This document shows positions 62,006 to 64,000 of a stretch of DNA of 64,000 bases, in pieces; within the stretch, counting starts at the first letter, position 1; every line of letters starts with the position of its first letter. The stretch covers positions 24,935-88,934 of the forward strand of contig JAGQOH010000005.1 of the NCBI GenBank assembly GCA_020427635.1. Reading direction: 5' to 3'. The position numbers were made by a program, and so were the translations under genes. The stretch comes from Phycisphaerales bacterium (lineage in GTDB: Bacteria; Planctomycetota; Phycisphaerae; Phycisphaerales; UBA1924). The notes under the pieces are model-generated. The model saw only the letters and a program-made list of their open reading frames with translations, made no database searches and was not told the DNA's origin.

Positions 62006-63343
62006 ATGATGATGAAGTCGAGCAAGTTGGTGGCGGTCATGCTGGCGCTGGTGGCGCTGTGCATCACATCGGTGTCCGCATTGGCCGACACCCTCGTGCT
62101 GAAAGACGGCACGGCCTACGAGGGCTATGTCAAGTCCGAGGGCGATGACTACGTCTTCTTCGTGGTGCAGCAAGGCAGCTACACCGCGCCGCCCAAGATG
62201 TTCATGAAACTGGACATCAAGGAGCTGCGCCGCGACACCGACGATGCTGAGACCGCGACAACACCGACGTCCGCGAGGACCGAGACTCCCGCGATGAACG
62301 AGGCGCCCGCCAAGGCGCCCCGCAAAGCGAAGAGTGCTGCCGATATCCCCGCCGGCGCAGTGAAGATCGCATTCCTCACGCTTGGCGATCAAAACGCGGG
62401 CAAAGACATGGTCGGGCCCTACATCAATGGCGACGCCATCGAAGAGTCCGCGGATGTGCTGCGCAATCTCGACGACGCTCACAAACCCGACATCGTCGTC
62501 CTGACCATCGACTCGGGCGGCGGCGCCGTCGCAGCGATCGAAGGCATCATGGATTCGCTCGACGACATGAAGCAGGACTTCCGCGTCGTTGCGTGGATCA
62601 AAAGTGCAATCTCGGGCGCGGCGTTCACCGCCATGAACTTCGAAGAAATCTACTTCATGACCTCGGGACACCTGGGTGGCAACGTCATGTTCTCCATGAC
62701 AGGCCCCGGACAAGCCAAGGCCGGCACGGGCAAAGGCCTTGCATACATCCTCGAAGTGGGCGAGCGCGTCTCGCGCGCAGGCCGCTTGGACCCCGCCATC
62801 ATGAAGGCGATGCAGATCTTTGGTGAGCTCACCGCCGACATCGATGAGAATGGCAACGTCAAGTGGTATTGGTACGACCAGGATGATGAACGCCTCAAGG
62901 ATGACGATCGCCCCCGCGGCAAGTTCCTCGTCTCTCCCGAGAACATGATCCTGACGTTCAACTCCGTCGATGCCGAGCGCTACGCAGTGTCCAAGGGCAC
63001 CGCCGACACGAAGGACCTCCTGGCGACCCTCATGGGTGTCACCGAGTGGGTCGAGGTCGGCCAAGAAGCCGAGGCGCACATGGTCGACTTCCGCGACAAG
63101 ACCAAGCGCGCCGAAGAACGGCTCAATGTCGAACTCAACAAGTTCAGCATCGCCCTCGCATACGCCAAGAACGCGCGCACAGAACAGGAACGCGGCAAGC
63201 AAGTCTCCCGCGCGCGTCGTCACCTGCGGGCCATGCAGAACATGGTGCGCGATGTGAAATGGTGGTTCGAGCTCAACGGCTACGACGACGATTGGTTCCG
63301 TGAGCGCGAACGCGAACTCGACGATATCGCCCGCGGGGGATGA
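62006..63343 (+). CDS. exported ClpP/NfeD-like serine protease-type protein
   Basis: This 445-residue paralogue of the preceding protein starts with a signal peptide (AVMLALVALCITSVSALA). The same small N-terminal domain (LVLKDGTAYEGYVKSEGDD, with MKLDIKELRRD) is present. The ClpP-like domain has PDIVVLTIDSGGGAVAAIEG and AWIKSAISGAAFTAMNFE, where Ser203 is the likely nucleophile. A long Lys/Glu-rich helix ends it. The start lies among three consecutive ATG codons (62006, 62009, 62012) after AAGGAG. A terminator follows. The pair probably works together in the envelope. Confidence 0.65.
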   Translation: MMMKSSKLVAVMLALVALCITSVSALADTLVLKDGTAYEGYVKSEGDDYVFFVVQQGSYTAPPKMFMKLDIKELRRDTDDAETATTPTSARTETPAMNEAPAKAPRKAKSAADIPAGAVKIAFLTLGDQNAGKDMVGPYINGDAIEESADVLRNLDDAHKPDIVVLTIDSGGGAVAAIEGIMDSLDDMKQDFRVVAWIKSAISGAAFTAMNFEEIYFMTSGHLGGNVMFSMTGPGQAKAGTGKGLAYILEVGERVSRAGRLDPAIMKAMQIFGELTADIDENGNVKWYWYDQDDERLKDDDRPRGKFLVSPENMILTFNSVDAERYAVSKGTADTKDLLATLMGVTEWVEVGQEAEAHMVDFRDKTKRAEERLNVELNKFSIALAYAKNARTEQERGKQVSRARRHLRAMQNMVRDVKWWFELNGYDDDWFRERERELDDIARGG

Positions 63344-63370
63344 ACCCGTCTGGCGGCAGATGAAAATCGC

Positions 63371-63404
63371 ACGCCGTCCCGTATCATGCGGGGCGGCGTT
63401 TTCG
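63371..63404 (+). terminator. intrinsic terminator after the ClpP-like pair
   Basis: ACGCCGTCCCG and CGGGGCGGCGT form an 11-bp stem (one G-U pair) with a 7-nt loop, followed by TTTT. Confidence 0.85.
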
Positions 63405-63445
63405 TTTCGACACGATTGACGATGGAGAGGCCAGGAGAATCTGTG

Positions 63446-64000
63446 ATGAGCAAGCAGCAACGAACTCCGGAAAGCGCGGTGTTGGGCGGCGGATTGGCAA
63501 CCACCATTCCAGCAGACGTCGACGGCGCGTCGTGGGCAGCACTTGAGCCGCTCTATGCCGAGTTGCTCGGGCGCGAGGTCGCCACGCGCCCCGATCTGGA
63601 GGCGTGGCTCCTGGACCGTGGTGAGCTCGACGCCTCAGCAAGTGAGGCGCGCGCCAACATCTACATTCGCATGACGTGCCACACCGACGATGGCAACGCC
63701 GTCGGCGCCTGGACGAAATACCTCGACGAAGTGGCGCCAAGGCTCAAGTCAACGAGCTTCCAGATGGATCGCCGCCAGTGCGAACTGTTCGAGCGCGTCG
63801 GCCTCGGAAGCGACCCAGCGCAAATGCCCAACGAGCGGTATGCCCTGCTTGAGAAGCGGACGCGCCGGGAGATCGAACTCTTTCGCGAAGAGAATGTGCC
63901 GATCGAGACAGAGCTCGCCAAGCTTGATCAGAAGTACGACGCAATCATCGGCGCGATGATGGTTAACTTCGATGGCGCTGAGCGCACGATCCCGCAATTG
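63446..64000 (+). CDS. M3-family oligoendopeptidase-like protein (3' end outside window)
   Basis: Only the first 185 codons are in the window, so the catalytic HExxH site is not visible. The N-terminal domain has the M3/PepF pattern: ASWAALEPLYAELLGREVAT, then LEAWLLDRGELDA, a helix with IYIRMTCHTDDGNAVGAWTK and a coiled segment NERYALLEKRTRREIELF. AGGAG lies 8 nt before the ATG. The metallopeptidase would be cytosolic, cutting peptides. Assignment rests on the N-terminal domain alone. Confidence 0.6.
   Translation, partial: MSKQQRTPESAVLGGGLATTIPADVDGASWAALEPLYAELLGREVATRPDLEAWLLDRGELDASASEARANIYIRMTCHTDDGNAVGAWTKYLDEVAPRLKSTSFQMDRRQCELFERVGLGSDPAQMPNERYALLEKRTRREIELFREENVPIETELAKLDQKYDAIIGAMMVNFDGAERTIPQL

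Noticed and set aside
61667..63460. A ~600-codon minus-strand open frame
   Set aside because: Antisense to the ClpP-like pair, which has signal peptides, Shine-Dalgarno sites and paralogy.

Overview
The window is GC-rich, gene-dense bacterial chromosome that reads best as a planctomycete of the Phycisphaerae type. The reasons are an exosortase-centred exopolysaccharide locus, a short-CTERM secreted protein, dockerin-like EF-hand repeats on a beta-helix protein, several planctomycete-style proteins of unknown function, and an unlinked mix of housekeeping genes. No rRNA, tRNA, insertion sequence, prophage or CRISPR array was seen. The organism call is inference from gene content.

Layout. 1-9.2 kb: a partial BamB-like beta-propeller protein, pdxA, DUF5658 and DUF4870 membrane proteins, lptB with a PEGA lipoprotein, a NeuD-like acetyltransferase, mqnA (menaquinone by the futalosine route) and a large sigma-like protein with several helix-turn-helix segments. 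9.2-14.7 kb: TrkH/TrkA potassium uptake, glutamate dehydrogenase, a glycine-rich RRM protein behind a 5' hairpin, a small unknown protein and a CxxC AhpD-like protein. 14.7-26.9 kb: a minus-strand exopolysaccharide/exosortase cluster (SLBB export lipoprotein, exosortase, EpsI-like protein, 1585-residue TPR protein, Wzz/BY-kinase, WecA-like transferase). 27.1-32.2 kb: lipA, a secreted protein with an SPG-type C-terminal sorting tail, a receiver-like protein, and groES, a 68-residue protein and groEL. 32.2-34.9 kb: a compositionally foreign gene, a broken acetyltransferase fragment and the intact acetyltransferase. 35-46 kb: rpsR, polyprenyl synthase, methyltransferases, lexA, dprA, msrB and a beta-helix/dockerin-like protein. 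46.7-50.8 kb: dnaK and three tandem DUF4190/pseudopilin-like proteins. 50.9-64 kb: an ALDH7-type dehydrogenase, a 501-residue protein with 44 cysteines in tandem repeats, EVE protein, SpoIIE-type phosphatase, arfB, rsmD, CCA-adding enzyme, a ClpP/NfeD-like paralogue pair and the start of an M3 oligopeptidase.

Two kinds of start signal run through the window. Some genes have a clear Shine-Dalgarno sequence. At least fifteen others lack one and instead carry a TANNNT hexamer 6-11 nt before the start codon, as expected for leaderless mRNAs. This pattern was used to pick several starts.

The most interesting points are the cysteine-repeat protein, the leaderless-start pattern, a BY-kinase whose Walker A lysine is Asn, the ClpP-like pair in which one member lacks the nucleophile, the small gene inside the groESL operon, the groEL-side islet with a duplicated gene fragment, and an 811-bp gap before lexA with its own promoter and 5' hairpin.
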